From an uncultured Methylobacter sp. (GTDB lineage Bacteria; Pseudomonadota; Gammaproteobacteria; Methylococcales; Methylomonadaceae): a stretch of 31,685 bases of DNA. The notes beneath the pieces are model-generated. The model was not told the origin of the DNA, made no database searches, and saw nothing but the letters and a program-made list of their open reading frames with translations. The position numbers were made by a program, and so were the translations under genes. Position 1 is the stretch's first letter, and each line of letters opens with the position of its first letter. Shown piece after piece: positions 11,760 to 20,873 of the stretch. Location: NCBI GenBank assembly GCA_903831545.1, contig CAIKYI010000524.1:1-31685 (forward strand). Direction: 5' to 3'.

Positions 11760-12133
11760 CACCAGAAGTAATTAAGAAACTAGAGGAGGTTTTTGCTATG
11801 GATGGCAGCATAGGAGAAGCCTGTTATTATGCTGATATTAGCAAAGTTACCTATCACGATTGGATAAAAAAAAACCCAGAGTTAGCTAACCGTTTTGAAG
11901 CACTAAGGGAAAGACCTGTATTAAAGGCTAGACAAGAGGTAATGAAAGGCTTAAATAACTACCAAAATGCTATGGATTATTTAAAGCGTAAAAAGAAACT
12001 AGAATTTAGTGAGAGAGTAGAAATGACTGGAGCAGATGGCAAAGACCTTATGCCTACCGGAGAACAAAAAGAAAAGACTTTAAACGCTATTCAGCAACTT
12101 ATCAATGACACTACAGGAAATAATACAATCTGA
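11729..12133 (+). CDS. Terminase small subunit
   Basis: A 134-aa protein with an N-terminal helix-turn-helix: GRPSKMTPEVIKKLEEVFAMDGSIGEACYYADISKVTYHDWIKKNPEL, the usual beginning of phage small terminases, followed by a helical oligomerisation region (ERPVLKARQEVMKGLNNYQNAMDYLKRKKKLEFSERVEMTG). It recognises the packaging site and hands DNA to the large subunit, whose gene overlaps by 29 nt. Start ATG 11729 lies inside the methyltransferase gene. Confidence 0.85.
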   Translation: MDKGGRPSKMTPEVIKKLEEVFAMDGSIGEACYYADISKVTYHDWIKKNPELANRFEALRERPVLKARQEVMKGLNNYQNAMDYLKRKKKLEFSERVEMTGADGKDLMPTGEQKEKTLNAIQQLINDTTGNNTI

Positions 12134-13667
12134 TGATTTGCTTTTAAAAAAAGCTTTATTTCAATTTGAGAACGAAACCAACAAAGAAATCTTGCTTAAA
12201 TTTAACGTGTGGGCAAGGTTTTTTTTCATTTCTTATTTCTCTAGTAATGACGCCAAGTTTCATAAGGGGATGGACCTGCAGAATATTAGAGCATACAGAG
12301 GGGAAATAAACTCTTTTACTAATTTGGCATTTCGTGGAAGTGGTAAGACTAGTAGGACTAAACTGTTTATAGCTTATTGCATAGCCAACGACATAAAAAG
12401 GTCTAGGAAATATATTAAGATATTGGCGGCAGACACCCAGAACTCAAAACAGATGGTGACTGATATCTATAATATGCTTATCAATCCTGCCATCACACAG
12501 ATGTATCCGGAACTTTTTGCCAAGACTATCTACAAGAAAGAGGAAACTATGAACTCGTTTACCACCGCCACCGATGTTAAGGTTTTAGCTAGTACGGTTG
12601 GAACGGACCAGAGAGGAAGCTTACAGCAGGAGTCACGTCCTGACCTTATACTATTTGACGACTATGAGAACAGGTCTACTCTTAGAAGTGCAGTAAAGAC
12701 TAAGGCAATATTTGACAACATGGAGGAGGCTCGCACCAGTCTTTCAATAGATGGGTCCTGTATTTACCTTGGAAATTACATTAGTGAAGCTGGGAATGTC
12801 CATAAACTCGTATTAAAGGAGAATGAAAAAAATGTTGTTTCAATTATACCTATCATGACAGATGACGGAGCTATTACTTGGAACAGATATACAAAAGAGG
12901 ATGTTGAACAGATGAAGTCGGAGGATGATGATTTTGAGGGCGAAAGACTTTGCAAACCTAGTTCTAGCCGAGATGTTCTATTTGACCGTGATACGCTGGA
13001 TAATATGCCCCTATTAGCCCCTATAAGGGACGTGGCAGGCTTTAAGATATACAAGGAGTACGATGCAAGCCATAGATATGGAAGTGGTCACGACGTGGCA
13101 GGTGGTGTTGGTTTGGACAGCTCAACCTCCGTATTTATAGACTTTTCAACAGTTCCTGCTAACGTCGTGGCAACTTTTCACAATAATATTATTAAGCCTG
13201 ATACTTTAGGCGATGAGATAAACAGACAATCAAATCTATTTGGTGGTAACCTAGTGGCTATTGAAAAGAACAATCACGGACATACCACCATCGCTAGGTG
13301 TAGACAGTTGGGAGTAAATCTTTATAAAACACAAAGAAAAGAAACCAAGATTGGACACGATGCACCGACCGAATATGGATGGCAGACCAATGGATTAACT
13401 AAATCTAGTATGCTTTTTTCTCTTAAAAAGGCTATTGAGGATGGATTGTTACTCTTAAATGACAAAGATTTGATACAAGAGGTCAAAGGATACACCAGAA
13501 ATGACTTAATGGACAATGAAATAGACCCCAGACTAGCCACCAGACACTCTGATTTACTAATAGCCTGCTGTATAGCTTGGCAAACGAAAGACTTTTCACA
13601 AATTAAAAAGACATTTGACTATAAACAGCTCGAAGAAGAGTGTATGTACTCAGAAATTGGTATATAG
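12105..13667 (+). CDS. terL: Terminase large subunit
   Basis: A 520-aa protein of usual length. The ATPase domain has Walker A FRGSGKTS (GSGKT at 78-82) and Walker B LILFDDYE (181-188); the coupling region near 216-225 reads DGSCIYLGNY. The C-terminal RNase-H-like nuclease begins with GSGHDVAGGVGLDSS, with Asp330 as a metal ligand candidate, then VAIEKNNHG (Glu) and RHSDLLIACCIAW (Asp) as further acidic ligands. It cuts concatemers and drives DNA into proheads through the portal encoded next. The gene ends two bases after the portal promoter begins. Confidence 0.93.
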   Translation: MTLQEIIQSDDLLLKKALFQFENETNKEILLKFNVWARFFFISYFSSNDAKFHKGMDLQNIRAYRGEINSFTNLAFRGSGKTSRTKLFIAYCIANDIKRSRKYIKILAADTQNSKQMVTDIYNMLINPAITQMYPELFAKTIYKKEETMNSFTTATDVKVLASTVGTDQRGSLQQESRPDLILFDDYENRSTLRSAVKTKAIFDNMEEARTSLSIDGSCIYLGNYISEAGNVHKLVLKENEKNVVSIIPIMTDDGAITWNRYTKEDVEQMKSEDDDFEGERLCKPSSSRDVLFDRDTLDNMPLLAPIRDVAGFKIYKEYDASHRYGSGHDVAGGVGLDSSTSVFIDFSTVPANVVATFHNNIIKPDTLGDEINRQSNLFGGNLVAIEKNNHGHTTIARCRQLGVNLYKTQRKETKIGHDAPTEYGWQTNGLTKSSMLFSLKKAIEDGLLLLNDKDLIQEVKGYTRNDLMDNEIDPRLATRHSDLLIACCIAWQTKDFSQIKKTFDYKQLEEECMYSEIGI

Positions 13668-13693
13668 ACATGTTTTTGTAAAAGTTGTATAAT
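13665..13693 (+). promoter_or_regulatory. Promoter of the structural genes
   Basis: TAGACA (13665-13670), 17-bp spacer, TATAAT (13688-13693), preceded by TTG. It overlaps the terL stop codon and lies 18 bp before the portal ATG. It argues against the upstream in-frame start at 13685. Confidence 0.85.
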
Positions 13694-13711
13694 GTAAGTA
13701 ATTATAAAACT

Positions 13712-15616
13712 ATGGTTAATCTACAAATAGCAAAGAAGATAGCAAGTCAGGCAGTCAATGAGATTGCTGTTGCTCGTATTTACAAACAAGGAAAAATTGG
13801 AAACTGGCAGACAAATGAAAATCTTTATTATGGCAAGAAGCTAACAATGCTTGAGGCTCGTTCTAACGTTCAGCTTTCAAGAATGCAGGAATTTGTCCAC
13901 ACTTTACTCTCAAAAATTGATAATCCTCTTGTTTTTAAATTTACCAAGAGAAAGAATAGCCAACTTAAAAGAGTAGAAAGGCTTAATGCTTTAGTAAATT
14001 TTGATAAGAATTCAGATAATTGGGATATTAAGGACATTGCTGGAAAGAAGCAGGGTATTATATATGGTCGTGCAGTTTATTTTTACTACGCTGACAGTGT
14101 AAATAAAGAATATCAAGCTCACCTTGAAAACACAGATGTTTATGATTTTTTGATTGACCCAGATGCAGGTGGCATTGATATTGAGAAAGCTCTTTATTTA
14201 GGCAGGTATTCTGTCGTTAAGAATAAGAAAGATTTAAAAGATGGTGCCAAGTCTGGTGCTTATTATAAAAGCGTAGTCAACGACCTTATTGAGTCTGGTG
14301 GTGGTGAGGACCAGACACAAGAGCAGACCAATAAACTATCAAGAAGTTATGGAACTAACACTATTGGTAAAAAGGACAGTCAAAGCACTATTAAATATAA
14401 GTTCTGGGAATGGTTCACAACCTTTGAAGAGGATGGTGAGCGTTACTATATATTAATGGACAATTCCGGTAACCCACTTAAGTGTGAGAAGTTGGTTGAT
14501 ATGTTCCCTACTAATAGATACTTCCCTCAAGGGGCTTATCCAGTGTGGACTTGGGCTTGCTTCCCAGACCTCACAGAGTTTTGGACACCCAGTTATTGTG
14601 ATTACGCTAGGGAGATATTCATGGCACAGGATGTTAGTATCAATCAGATGCTTGATAACGCTGAGCAAATAAATAAACCACAAAAAGTTGTTAATGTTGG
14701 AGCCATTGAGGACCTTGCAGACCTTAAATATCGCAGGAATGGTATTATTAAGACTAAGGGGGACTATGATGCCAACAGAGCAGTGCAAACACTTATCACT
14801 CCATCAATTAATACTCCTATTCAGGTCTTTAACATTCTTGAGGAAATACAAAACAGAGCTTCAGGAGTAACTGCCGCAGCCGCAGGTGCAGCTGATGAGG
14901 ATGGCAAGGTAGGAATTTATGAGGGCAATGTTCAGGCAACAGCCGATAGGTTTGGACTTTTAAATAAATCTTATTCTTTTGGATACCAAAGGTTTGCCCG
15001 TCTTTATGAGTCAGGTGTCAGACAACACTTAATGAAGAAAACAGCTATTGAGATATTTGGTCCAGACGGTTGTGAGGTAGAAGAGGTTAAGCGTTCGGAT
15101 ATATTTAAACAAGGCGATGAGTACGGGGTTATTGTGGAGGCATCAAATGCTGAATTAATGTCGTCATCTAAAGAAAAGGCAGAGAGGTCAGCTTTTCTAC
15201 AAAGACAGGTTATGAACAAGGAGGTCAACCAAAAGAAACGATTTGAAATGGAAGCACTTGTGTCAGGAATGAGTGATGATGAGGTTAAGCAGTTACTAGA
15301 CACCTCTTATTATGGAAACAGTGAACTGATGAGCGAGTGTGACCGAGATATTGAGGAGTTGTTGGAGGGTGAGAATATCAAACCCAATGCCTATGCCAAT
15401 AACGCTTATAAGCAAAAAATGGTTGATTTCTTGCGAGACCACGAAGAGGATGTGGATATGGAGACGTTTATTCGCTTCACAGACTATATTGATAAACTTG
15501 ACCCCATTATAATGAAAAATGAGGTCAGGGCTATAAATAACGAAACAATTAATATGGCTAAAAACTTACCACCAGAAATGTTGGGAGCAGAGCCACAAAC
15601 CAATGCCACAATATAA
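13712..15616 (+). CDS. Portal protein
   Basis: A 634-aa protein directly after terL. The dodecameric portal ring forms the DNA entry channel and docks terminase and tail. I start at ATG 13712 (AAAACTATG context) because the -10 box lies upstream of it. Central features include a Trp/Pro-rich region (YFPQGAYPVWTWACFPDLTEFWTPSYCDYAREIFMAQDVSINQML) and a glycine/alanine segment (GVTAAAAGAADE) as in other portals, with an acidic C-terminus. The large size resembles P22-type portals with an extended C-terminal region. Confidence 0.85.
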   Translation: MVNLQIAKKIASQAVNEIAVARIYKQGKIGNWQTNENLYYGKKLTMLEARSNVQLSRMQEFVHTLLSKIDNPLVFKFTKRKNSQLKRVERLNALVNFDKNSDNWDIKDIAGKKQGIIYGRAVYFYYADSVNKEYQAHLENTDVYDFLIDPDAGGIDIEKALYLGRYSVVKNKKDLKDGAKSGAYYKSVVNDLIESGGGEDQTQEQTNKLSRSYGTNTIGKKDSQSTIKYKFWEWFTTFEEDGERYYILMDNSGNPLKCEKLVDMFPTNRYFPQGAYPVWTWACFPDLTEFWTPSYCDYAREIFMAQDVSINQMLDNAEQINKPQKVVNVGAIEDLADLKYRRNGIIKTKGDYDANRAVQTLITPSINTPIQVFNILEEIQNRASGVTAAAAGAADEDGKVGIYEGNVQATADRFGLLNKSYSFGYQRFARLYESGVRQHLMKKTAIEIFGPDGCEVEEVKRSDIFKQGDEYGVIVEASNAELMSSSKEKAERSAFLQRQVMNKEVNQKKRFEMEALVSGMSDDEVKQLLDTSYYGNSELMSECDRDIEELLEGENIKPNAYANNAYKQKMVDFLRDHEEDVDMETFIRFTDYIDKLDPIIMKNEVRAINNETINMAKNLPPEMLGAEPQTNATI

Positions 15617-15977
15617 ACTAAAAGAAATCGACGGAGAAGATAAGATTGACCAAGTAATTGAAAAATCAGACTTCTCGCACGAGTTCACAGTCCGTTCAAT
15701 CTTGGAGCATAAAAAGTACCTAGAAAAGAATATCAAGGAGCTTACATCACAAAGGGATTTGGAGGTGGCTAAGATGACAAACTACACAGAAAATCACCCC
15801 TATATATTGGAACTTGATGATGAAAAGCAAAATGCAGTGACTCTTTACCGGACTTCTAAGCTATTACACGAGCAGTGTGTTGAAAAATTGGCAGAGCTTG
15901 ATGAGGTGGTCAAAGAGTATGACCAAGTAGGACTGGACATTAAAGAGCAAACTGGCTTAGACATCTATGGAAATTAA
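15603..15977 (+). CDS. Coiled-coil virion assembly protein, 124 aa
   Basis: Overlaps the portal gene by 14 nt. The acidic helical protein has two coiled-coil stretches (about 33-60 and 85-110: EHKKYLEKNIKELTSQRDLEVAKM and CVEKLAELDEVVKEYDQVG). Position between portal and scaffold suggests a head assembly or minor capsid factor; no family recognised. Confidence 0.6.
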   Translation: MPQYKLKEIDGEDKIDQVIEKSDFSHEFTVRSILEHKKYLEKNIKELTSQRDLEVAKMTNYTENHPYILELDDEKQNAVTLYRTSKLLHEQCVEKLAELDEVVKEYDQVGLDIKEQTGLDIYGN

Positions 15978-16248
15978 AAAAGAAATACAGCAAGACATTG
16001 AGAAATACGCAAGCATTAATGCACTCGCAGGATTGGAGGGTGGAAAAATCTTAGTTAAAAGTTTGAAGTCGGACGTATTGTCTAGCATTAACTTTTTAAC
16101 AGGAAACTATAAGACAGTACCAGAAATTGAATTGCGTGCGTCTATCGCCAAACTGGAGGCTAATTTGAGCCTATACAGAGTAATCACTAGAGCAGAAAAG
16201 AATAAGTTAATGGCTATTGAGGAACTTGAAAATATATTAGAGGAGTAA
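15967..16248 (+). CDS. Helical 93-aa protein
   Basis: Overlaps the previous gene by 11 nt. Almost all helix (IKKEIQQDIEKYASINALAGLEGGKILVKSLKSDV...). Typical of small accessory proteins between portal and scaffold in phage head operons; function unknown. Confidence 0.6.
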   Translation: MEIKKEIQQDIEKYASINALAGLEGGKILVKSLKSDVLSSINFLTGNYKTVPEIELRASIAKLEANLSLYRVITRAEKNKLMAIEELENILEE

Positions 16249-16257
16249 CGCTACATT

Positions 16258-16346
16258 GTTCGGGTACAAACTCCCCGTACCTGAACAGTAAGCGACACTT
16301 GTCGTTTGCTCTTGGATAGAGTTATTAAATCCCACCTGCAACGGTG
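16258..16346 (+). ncRNA. Tandem stable hairpins before the scaffold gene
   Basis: Two 10-bp stems follow each other with no gap: GTTCGGGTAC/GTACCTGAAC (16258-16267/16277-16286, one G-U) and AGTAAGCGAC/GTCGTTTGCT (16287-16296/16301-16310, two G-U). A third small stem CACC/GGTG lies at 16333-16346. They fill the only sizeable gap (115 nt) in the portal-to-coat operon and lack a T-run. Possible roles are mRNA processing, differential expression of scaffold, or a small structured RNA. Confidence 0.6.
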
Positions 16347-16363
16347 TAAAACTTGTTAAAAAC

Positions 16364-17092
16364 ATGCCTGAACAAGACATTATGGCTCCAGAGGTGGAGG
16401 ATACAAATACCGACCCTGTAACACCCGAAGCAGACGACATCAAATCTGATGACGAAGAGGGTAAAATAGGTGACCTGCTGGACACTGAGCCAGAGAAAAA
16501 GGAACGCCTAGTGCCTGAGTCAGTTTTAATCCAAGTCAAAAGGGAATTAAAAGACTTAAAAAAATCCATTAAAGACGGTGCGACTAACCGAGAGGTGACA
16601 TCCGACATCAAAGATTTAGCGGCAAGGCACGGAGTAGATGAGGACTTTTTGACAGAACTCGTCTCAACACTAAAGACAAAAACACAAAGCGAAATAGAAG
16701 AAAAACTATCGCAAGAGATGAAACCCTTAAAAGACAAGGAACGTCTCGAGAAAATTGACACTGCTTTTAATGAACACTTCGATAAAACGATTGCAAAAAT
16801 GCCTGAGTTTGATGGAGTGGTAAACAAAAATGTCATTAAACAGTTGTCACTTGACCCATCTAATAAAAATAAGACATTTCAGCAATTAATAGATGAGGCA
16901 TACGGTCATCTTGTCACTGGCAAAAAAACCCTAGAGGGTGCGAAGCCAAGTGTATCAAGAGGTGAGGCAGGTGATGTTGATTTCGATAAGATGAAAAAGG
17001 ATACAAATTATTATAAAGAAGTGATGAGTAATCCAAGTCTTAAAAAGAAATACAACGCAGACCTGACCAAACGACTATCCTCGGTGCTTTAA
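16364..17092 (+). CDS. Scaffolding-like protein
   Basis: A 242-aa protein directly before the coat gene. The N-terminal third is very acidic and unstructured (EVEDTNTDPVTPEADDIKSDDEEGK); the middle is charged coiled coil (ESVLIQVKRELKDLKKSIKDG, LKTKTQSEIEEKLSQEMKPLKDKERLEK); the end is basic (SLKKKYNADLTKRL), the part that binds coat in other scaffolds. This is the typical scaffold profile: a helical, acidic protein that guides coat assembly then leaves. No sequence family recognised; the call comes from composition and position. Confidence 0.75.
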   Translation: MPEQDIMAPEVEDTNTDPVTPEADDIKSDDEEGKIGDLLDTEPEKKERLVPESVLIQVKRELKDLKKSIKDGATNREVTSDIKDLAARHGVDEDFLTELVSTLKTKTQSEIEEKLSQEMKPLKDKERLEKIDTAFNEHFDKTIAKMPEFDGVVNKNVIKQLSLDPSNKNKTFQQLIDEAYGHLVTGKKTLEGAKPSVSRGEAGDVDFDKMKKDTNYYKEVMSNPSLKKKYNADLTKRLSSVL

Positions 17093-17113
17093 TTGATTGA
17101 ATAAAATAAATCT

Positions 17114-18313
17114 GTGAGCTTGACCGACTTTAAACCGCATTTTGACAATGCGTACCAAGAAATCTTCCAAAAAGTCTTGGTTGCTAAGAAAATCGCTAAT
17201 TTACGCTTTGAGCCAACTCTAAAGTTTGGTGAGTCAGTTGAGCGTGTAGCGTACGACATCTCTGGTGTTCGTGTTCGTTCAGTTGTTCGTGGTTCAGCTT
17301 CAACTATTGATGCTATCACTGACTCTTCTGAGCTTTTGACAATCAACTACGAAAAGGAAGCTGTATTCCACATCTCTGATGGTGAGGTTAAACAGGTTGG
17401 TCCTTTGAATCCAGGCGAGGTTATTGGTGGTAAAATTGCTATGAAAGTAGCTATTGACTTTGATGCCTACGTTTTGGCTGAAACTGTAAATGCTGCTTAT
17501 ACTTTTGATACAGGCGATTTGACTACTTTGTCATCTAGTGGTGTGCCAATTACTATCAGCTCAACAACTACACCTCAGTTTGTAATGCGTGCTCCTGCTA
17601 AACTTCGTAAGAACAACCAGACATTGACTAATCTTTGTTTTGTTACTGATTCTTATGCAGCTGCAGACTTGGCTCAGTACCTTTTGAGTAAGGACATTGA
17701 TTTGGCTTCATCTATCTACAAGAATGGTGAAACTGAAATGCGTACTGGTGGTGCTGAGGTTTATATCTCAGAAAACCTAACAGCTACAACTGTTCTAGGC
17801 ATGGCTACAAATGCTACTGCTGGTGATACTGTAACTCACAATGGATTGACATATACTATCGTCGCTTCTCCAAGTGCTGCTGGTGATGTTGATTTAGGTG
17901 CTGATGCAGATACTACTCGTGCAAACTTGACTGCTGCTTTTAATCAGGGTGCAGGTGCTGGTACAGCTTATATCGCTTGGACTGGTGCAAATTTGATTAC
18001 TTGGGAAGATGGTAAGATTACTGCTACTAATGACAATACTGCTAACACAATGACTGTTGTGTCTATCGGTACTGGTGCTGTAACAGTATCTGAAACATTG
18101 ATTGCTGGTGGTGATTCTTGGACAACTAACTACATTAACTGCTACTTCGGTAAAAAGGGTGGTATTGATGCAGTTGTTCAAGACCTTAAGGAGGTTGATA
18201 TGCGTCAGACTGCTGACCGTCGTGGTACCAATGTATTTAGCTCATTATTGGGTGGATACAAGACATACGCTGATGGTGCTAAGCAATTCTTGAATGTTAA
18301 ATTAGCTCGCTAG
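17114..18313 (+). CDS. Major capsid (coat) protein with inserted beta domain
   Basis: A 399-aa protein after the scaffold. Start is GTG at 17114 (MSLTDFKPHFDNAYQEIFQKVL); there is no nearby ATG. Residues about 1-225 and 336-399 look like the HK97-type core (SGVRVRSVVRG, DFDAYVLAETVN, GTNVFSSLLGGYKTYADGAKQFL). Between them about 105 residues (GDTVTHNGLTYTIV...DTTRANLTAAFN...ITATNDNTANTMTV) form an inserted Thr/Gly-rich beta domain, which would project from the capsid as the P22 coat insertion does. Codon use shifts strongly to T-ending and TTG Leu codons, as expected for the most abundant protein. Confidence 0.8.
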   Translation: MSLTDFKPHFDNAYQEIFQKVLVAKKIANLRFEPTLKFGESVERVAYDISGVRVRSVVRGSASTIDAITDSSELLTINYEKEAVFHISDGEVKQVGPLNPGEVIGGKIAMKVAIDFDAYVLAETVNAAYTFDTGDLTTLSSSGVPITISSTTTPQFVMRAPAKLRKNNQTLTNLCFVTDSYAAADLAQYLLSKDIDLASSIYKNGETEMRTGGAEVYISENLTATTVLGMATNATAGDTVTHNGLTYTIVASPSAAGDVDLGADADTTRANLTAAFNQGAGAGTAYIAWTGANLITWEDGKITATNDNTANTMTVVSIGTGAVTVSETLIAGGDSWTTNYINCYFGKKGGIDAVVQDLKEVDMRQTADRRGTNVFSSLLGGYKTYADGAKQFLNVKLAR

Positions 18314-18327
18314 TTTAGTTCTCATAC

Positions 18328-18346
18328 ACTGCCCTTTCTGGGCAGT
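18328..18346 (+). other. Hairpin after the coat gene
   Basis: A 7-bp stem ACTGCCC/GGGCAGT with loop TTTCT, 15 nt past the coat stop. No T-run follows, so it more likely stabilises the coat mRNA 3' end or lowers read-through than ends transcription. Confidence 0.5.
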
Positions 18347-18363
18347 AATAAGCACTAAACAAA

Positions 18364-18978
18364 ATGATAACTAGCGAAATTATAGCTAAATTTGAATTAT
18401 TGGTGGACGACTCTTCTGAACTAAGCACTTTCGAAGAGCTTGCCCTTGCCAATAAAGTCTATCAAAAGGTTTGCGATGACAGACCTTGGGAGTTTTTAAA
18501 GAAAGAAAAAACTGGGACCATAAATGGTACATCAATATTATTACCAGATGATTTCAGCCACGTGTTGAATAATTATCAGGCGACTGGTAATAATGACTCA
18601 ATCGACACCAATCAACGCCCAGCGGTCGTTTTTGTGGCAAATAACCCCTATCTAATAGTCAATTGGTCAGACAGAAAGAAGCAATATAACCAAAACTTCT
18701 GTTATATCGACATGGCTCTTAATCAGATTGTTTTTAATACCTCCGTGTCTGGGACATATAGTTTTGATTATAAGTATGTTCCGGAAGATTTAACCCTCAC
18801 GACTTCCCCAGTATTCCCTGCCAGATTTCACGATATTATTGCTCACGGCATGGCAGTGGAGGACATGATTTGTCAGTTGTTTGACAAGGCTCGTTCTTAT
18901 GCACCTGAAAATACAGCGACTTACAATGAAATTAAAACTCGAATGGCTTATTGGAACATTAATTTGAACATGAACTAA
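18364..18978 (+). CDS. Head-tail adaptor (gp4 / tail tubular A-like)
   Basis: A 204-aa protein directly after coat. An N-terminal helical part with LANKVYQKVCDDRPWEFLKKEKTGTI is followed by strand-rich LPDDFSHVLN...FDYKYVPEDLTL and C-terminal helices (DIIAHGMAVEDMICQLFDKARSYAPE). The DDRPWEFL...LPDDF pattern is shared by podovirus adaptors that ring the portal and connect it to the tail. Identification is by motif memory and gene order. Confidence 0.65.
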   Translation: MITSEIIAKFELLVDDSSELSTFEELALANKVYQKVCDDRPWEFLKKEKTGTINGTSILLPDDFSHVLNNYQATGNNDSIDTNQRPAVVFVANNPYLIVNWSDRKKQYNQNFCYIDMALNQIVFNTSVSGTYSFDYKYVPEDLTLTTSPVFPARFHDIIAHGMAVEDMICQLFDKARSYAPENTATYNEIKTRMAYWNINLNMN

Positions 18979-18982
18979 TACT

Positions 18983-20872
18983 ATGGATAGTAATATAAAT
19001 GCTTTTGTAGCAGGTTGCCACAATTTGATTGACCCAGAGAATACACCAAAAGACTCAGCACAAGACTCTTCTAACTTTGTGACGATTGATGGAAAAATTT
19101 CATTAGTTGGTGGTCGCTCATCTTTAGGCACCGAGGGAACTACTGGCAAAATTACTGGTCAGCACCTTGGCTATAAGGTAGACGGTTCTCAAATTCAATA
19201 TGCTAAATTCGGCACAGTCTTAAAATATTGGGACGGTTCAGCGTGGCAGGACTGTATTACAGGTCTCACAGAGGACCTTGAGATGTCGTTTGCCAACTAT
19301 TCATCACTAGCAGGAGCTTTTACTTATGTTAATTCACCAGATGGATATTGGAAAATAATTAATGCTAATCCTGGAAGTCCAATTAATGTTTATAATGCAT
19401 CGATTAATTTCAAGGGCTATATTTTAATTGACAAGGGCAGGACTTTGTTGTGGAACAGGGACAAGGACAAAACAGGTATTTATGGTTCATATATTGATAA
19501 ACAGAACTCAACCGTTTACACAGCAGTGACAGCAGAGGCTATTGGAGCGTTAGGCTCTGCAACATATACCGGAACACTAGCTTTTAAGGCAGGAGGCTCA
19601 ACTCGTGCTTGTTTTGGTGTGGTTATTAAGGGAAACACAACAACATTAGAAACATTTACAGATAACTATTTAGGAGTTTTAACCTCTGATAAGGGTGGAA
19701 CTGGAACTATTAATTATGCAACTGGAGCCTATTCAGTAACTTTTAGTGCGGTGACGACTGGAGCAGTAACAGCTGATTATCAGTGGGAAAATTGTAATTC
19801 TAAGGGAGTAACTGACTTCACCAAAAGTGCTACTAGATTAGCTGGCGAGGGCTTTCAATTCCCTCAAGATGATGGTGGCGATGCTATTTTAAATGTATTT
19901 ATTGGTCAAGATGGTGAGTATTATTCAATGAAGTCACACTCAGCATACCAATTGAGTGTTGATGCCGACGATTTAAACGCTACAAACAAGGTATATCGCA
20001 AAGATATTGGTTTACCTAATTGGAAAGCTGGTTTAGTAACAGAAAAGGGTATTATTTTCTTGAACACCTCAAATCCAACCAAGCCTAAAATGGTAATACT
20101 ACAGAAGAATGAAACTGGTACGACGGTTGAGCCATACACACTATTTCAACACTTCAAGTTTGAAAATTACAACTACGATGACGCTTATTTTACCTCTTTT
20201 GACAGGTGGGTAATGGTTTTATGTAAAAATGTTGGAAGTCTTAACAACGATACAATTTTAATGTGTAATTACTCGGCTAAAACCGTAGATATTGTCAATT
20301 ATAACGCATTTACAGCAGTACAGAATAATGGTATTATATACATAGGAGACTCTCTTTCAAAATCTGTTTATCAAATATTTTCAGGCTACGATGACATGGG
20401 ATTACCATTAGAAGCTTTTTGGACAAGCAAAGATGAATTATACGGTGCTGAGAGGCTCAAAAAGACACGCAGGCTTCGCTTCAAAGGGAATATTGACCCA
20501 GACCAGTCTGTGGAAGTGTATGTCGATTATGACAGTGCTGGATTTTCTCTTGCAGGCACAATATCCGGTAAAGGCGATTATGTTAACTATCAGACACCTG
20601 CCACGATTGGTAGTCCATTAATAGGTGAACAACAGGTTGGTGGTGATGATATTGCTCAAAGTTATCCGTTCTTTATGGAGATGAAGTTAAAGACTCCTAA
20701 GTTTAGAAAAAGAACCGTCAAATTACTTCCTAAGGGAATCGGCTACTTTGACCTTGATACAATAATTGACTACGACATTCTTACATTTGAGAATAGAATA
20801 CCTCGCTCTTATAGAGAAAAACAAAACGTTTCTTTAAATGGACTACAAAATAATTTAGATAATCCTCAATAA
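18983..20872 (+). CDS. P22 gp10-like DNA stabilisation / tail hub protein
   Basis: A 629-aa protein starting MDSNINAFVAGCHNLIDPENTPKDSAQDSSNFVTIDGKISLVGGRSSL, typical of beta-propeller stabilisation proteins that close the portal after packaging. Repeating blades (YFTSFDRWVMVLCKN..., KTVDIVNYNAF..., IYIGDSLSKSVYQIF) continue to about residue 480, then a beta C-terminal part. Residues about 186-275 hold a separable insert (ATYTGTLAFKAGG...GTINYATGAYSVTFSAVT) of the kind seen in phage surface proteins. It follows the adaptor by 4 nt, the order in P22-like phages. Confidence 0.65.
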   Translation: MDSNINAFVAGCHNLIDPENTPKDSAQDSSNFVTIDGKISLVGGRSSLGTEGTTGKITGQHLGYKVDGSQIQYAKFGTVLKYWDGSAWQDCITGLTEDLEMSFANYSSLAGAFTYVNSPDGYWKIINANPGSPINVYNASINFKGYILIDKGRTLLWNRDKDKTGIYGSYIDKQNSTVYTAVTAEAIGALGSATYTGTLAFKAGGSTRACFGVVIKGNTTTLETFTDNYLGVLTSDKGGTGTINYATGAYSVTFSAVTTGAVTADYQWENCNSKGVTDFTKSATRLAGEGFQFPQDDGGDAILNVFIGQDGEYYSMKSHSAYQLSVDADDLNATNKVYRKDIGLPNWKAGLVTEKGIIFLNTSNPTKPKMVILQKNETGTTVEPYTLFQHFKFENYNYDDAYFTSFDRWVMVLCKNVGSLNNDTILMCNYSAKTVDIVNYNAFTAVQNNGIIYIGDSLSKSVYQIFSGYDDMGLPLEAFWTSKDELYGAERLKKTRRLRFKGNIDPDQSVEVYVDYDSAGFSLAGTISGKGDYVNYQTPATIGSPLIGEQQVGGDDIAQSYPFFMEMKLKTPKFRKRTVKLLPKGIGYFDLDTIIDYDILTFENRIPRSYREKQNVSLNGLQNNLDNPQ

Positions 20873-20873
20873 T

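Noticed and set aside
13685..13711. Upstream start of the portal gene
   Set aside because: The in-frame start at 13685 lies within the promoter -10 region; ATG 13712 has the standard context. The same reasoning moves the fibre start from 28485 to 28503.
16237..16836. A long minus-strand open frame opposite the scaffold gene
   Set aside because: It is Ser-rich and lacks domain character, typical of the mirror of an Asp/Glu/Lys-rich gene. The + strand scaffold fits the operon; no minus-strand gene in the window has a supported promoter or family.
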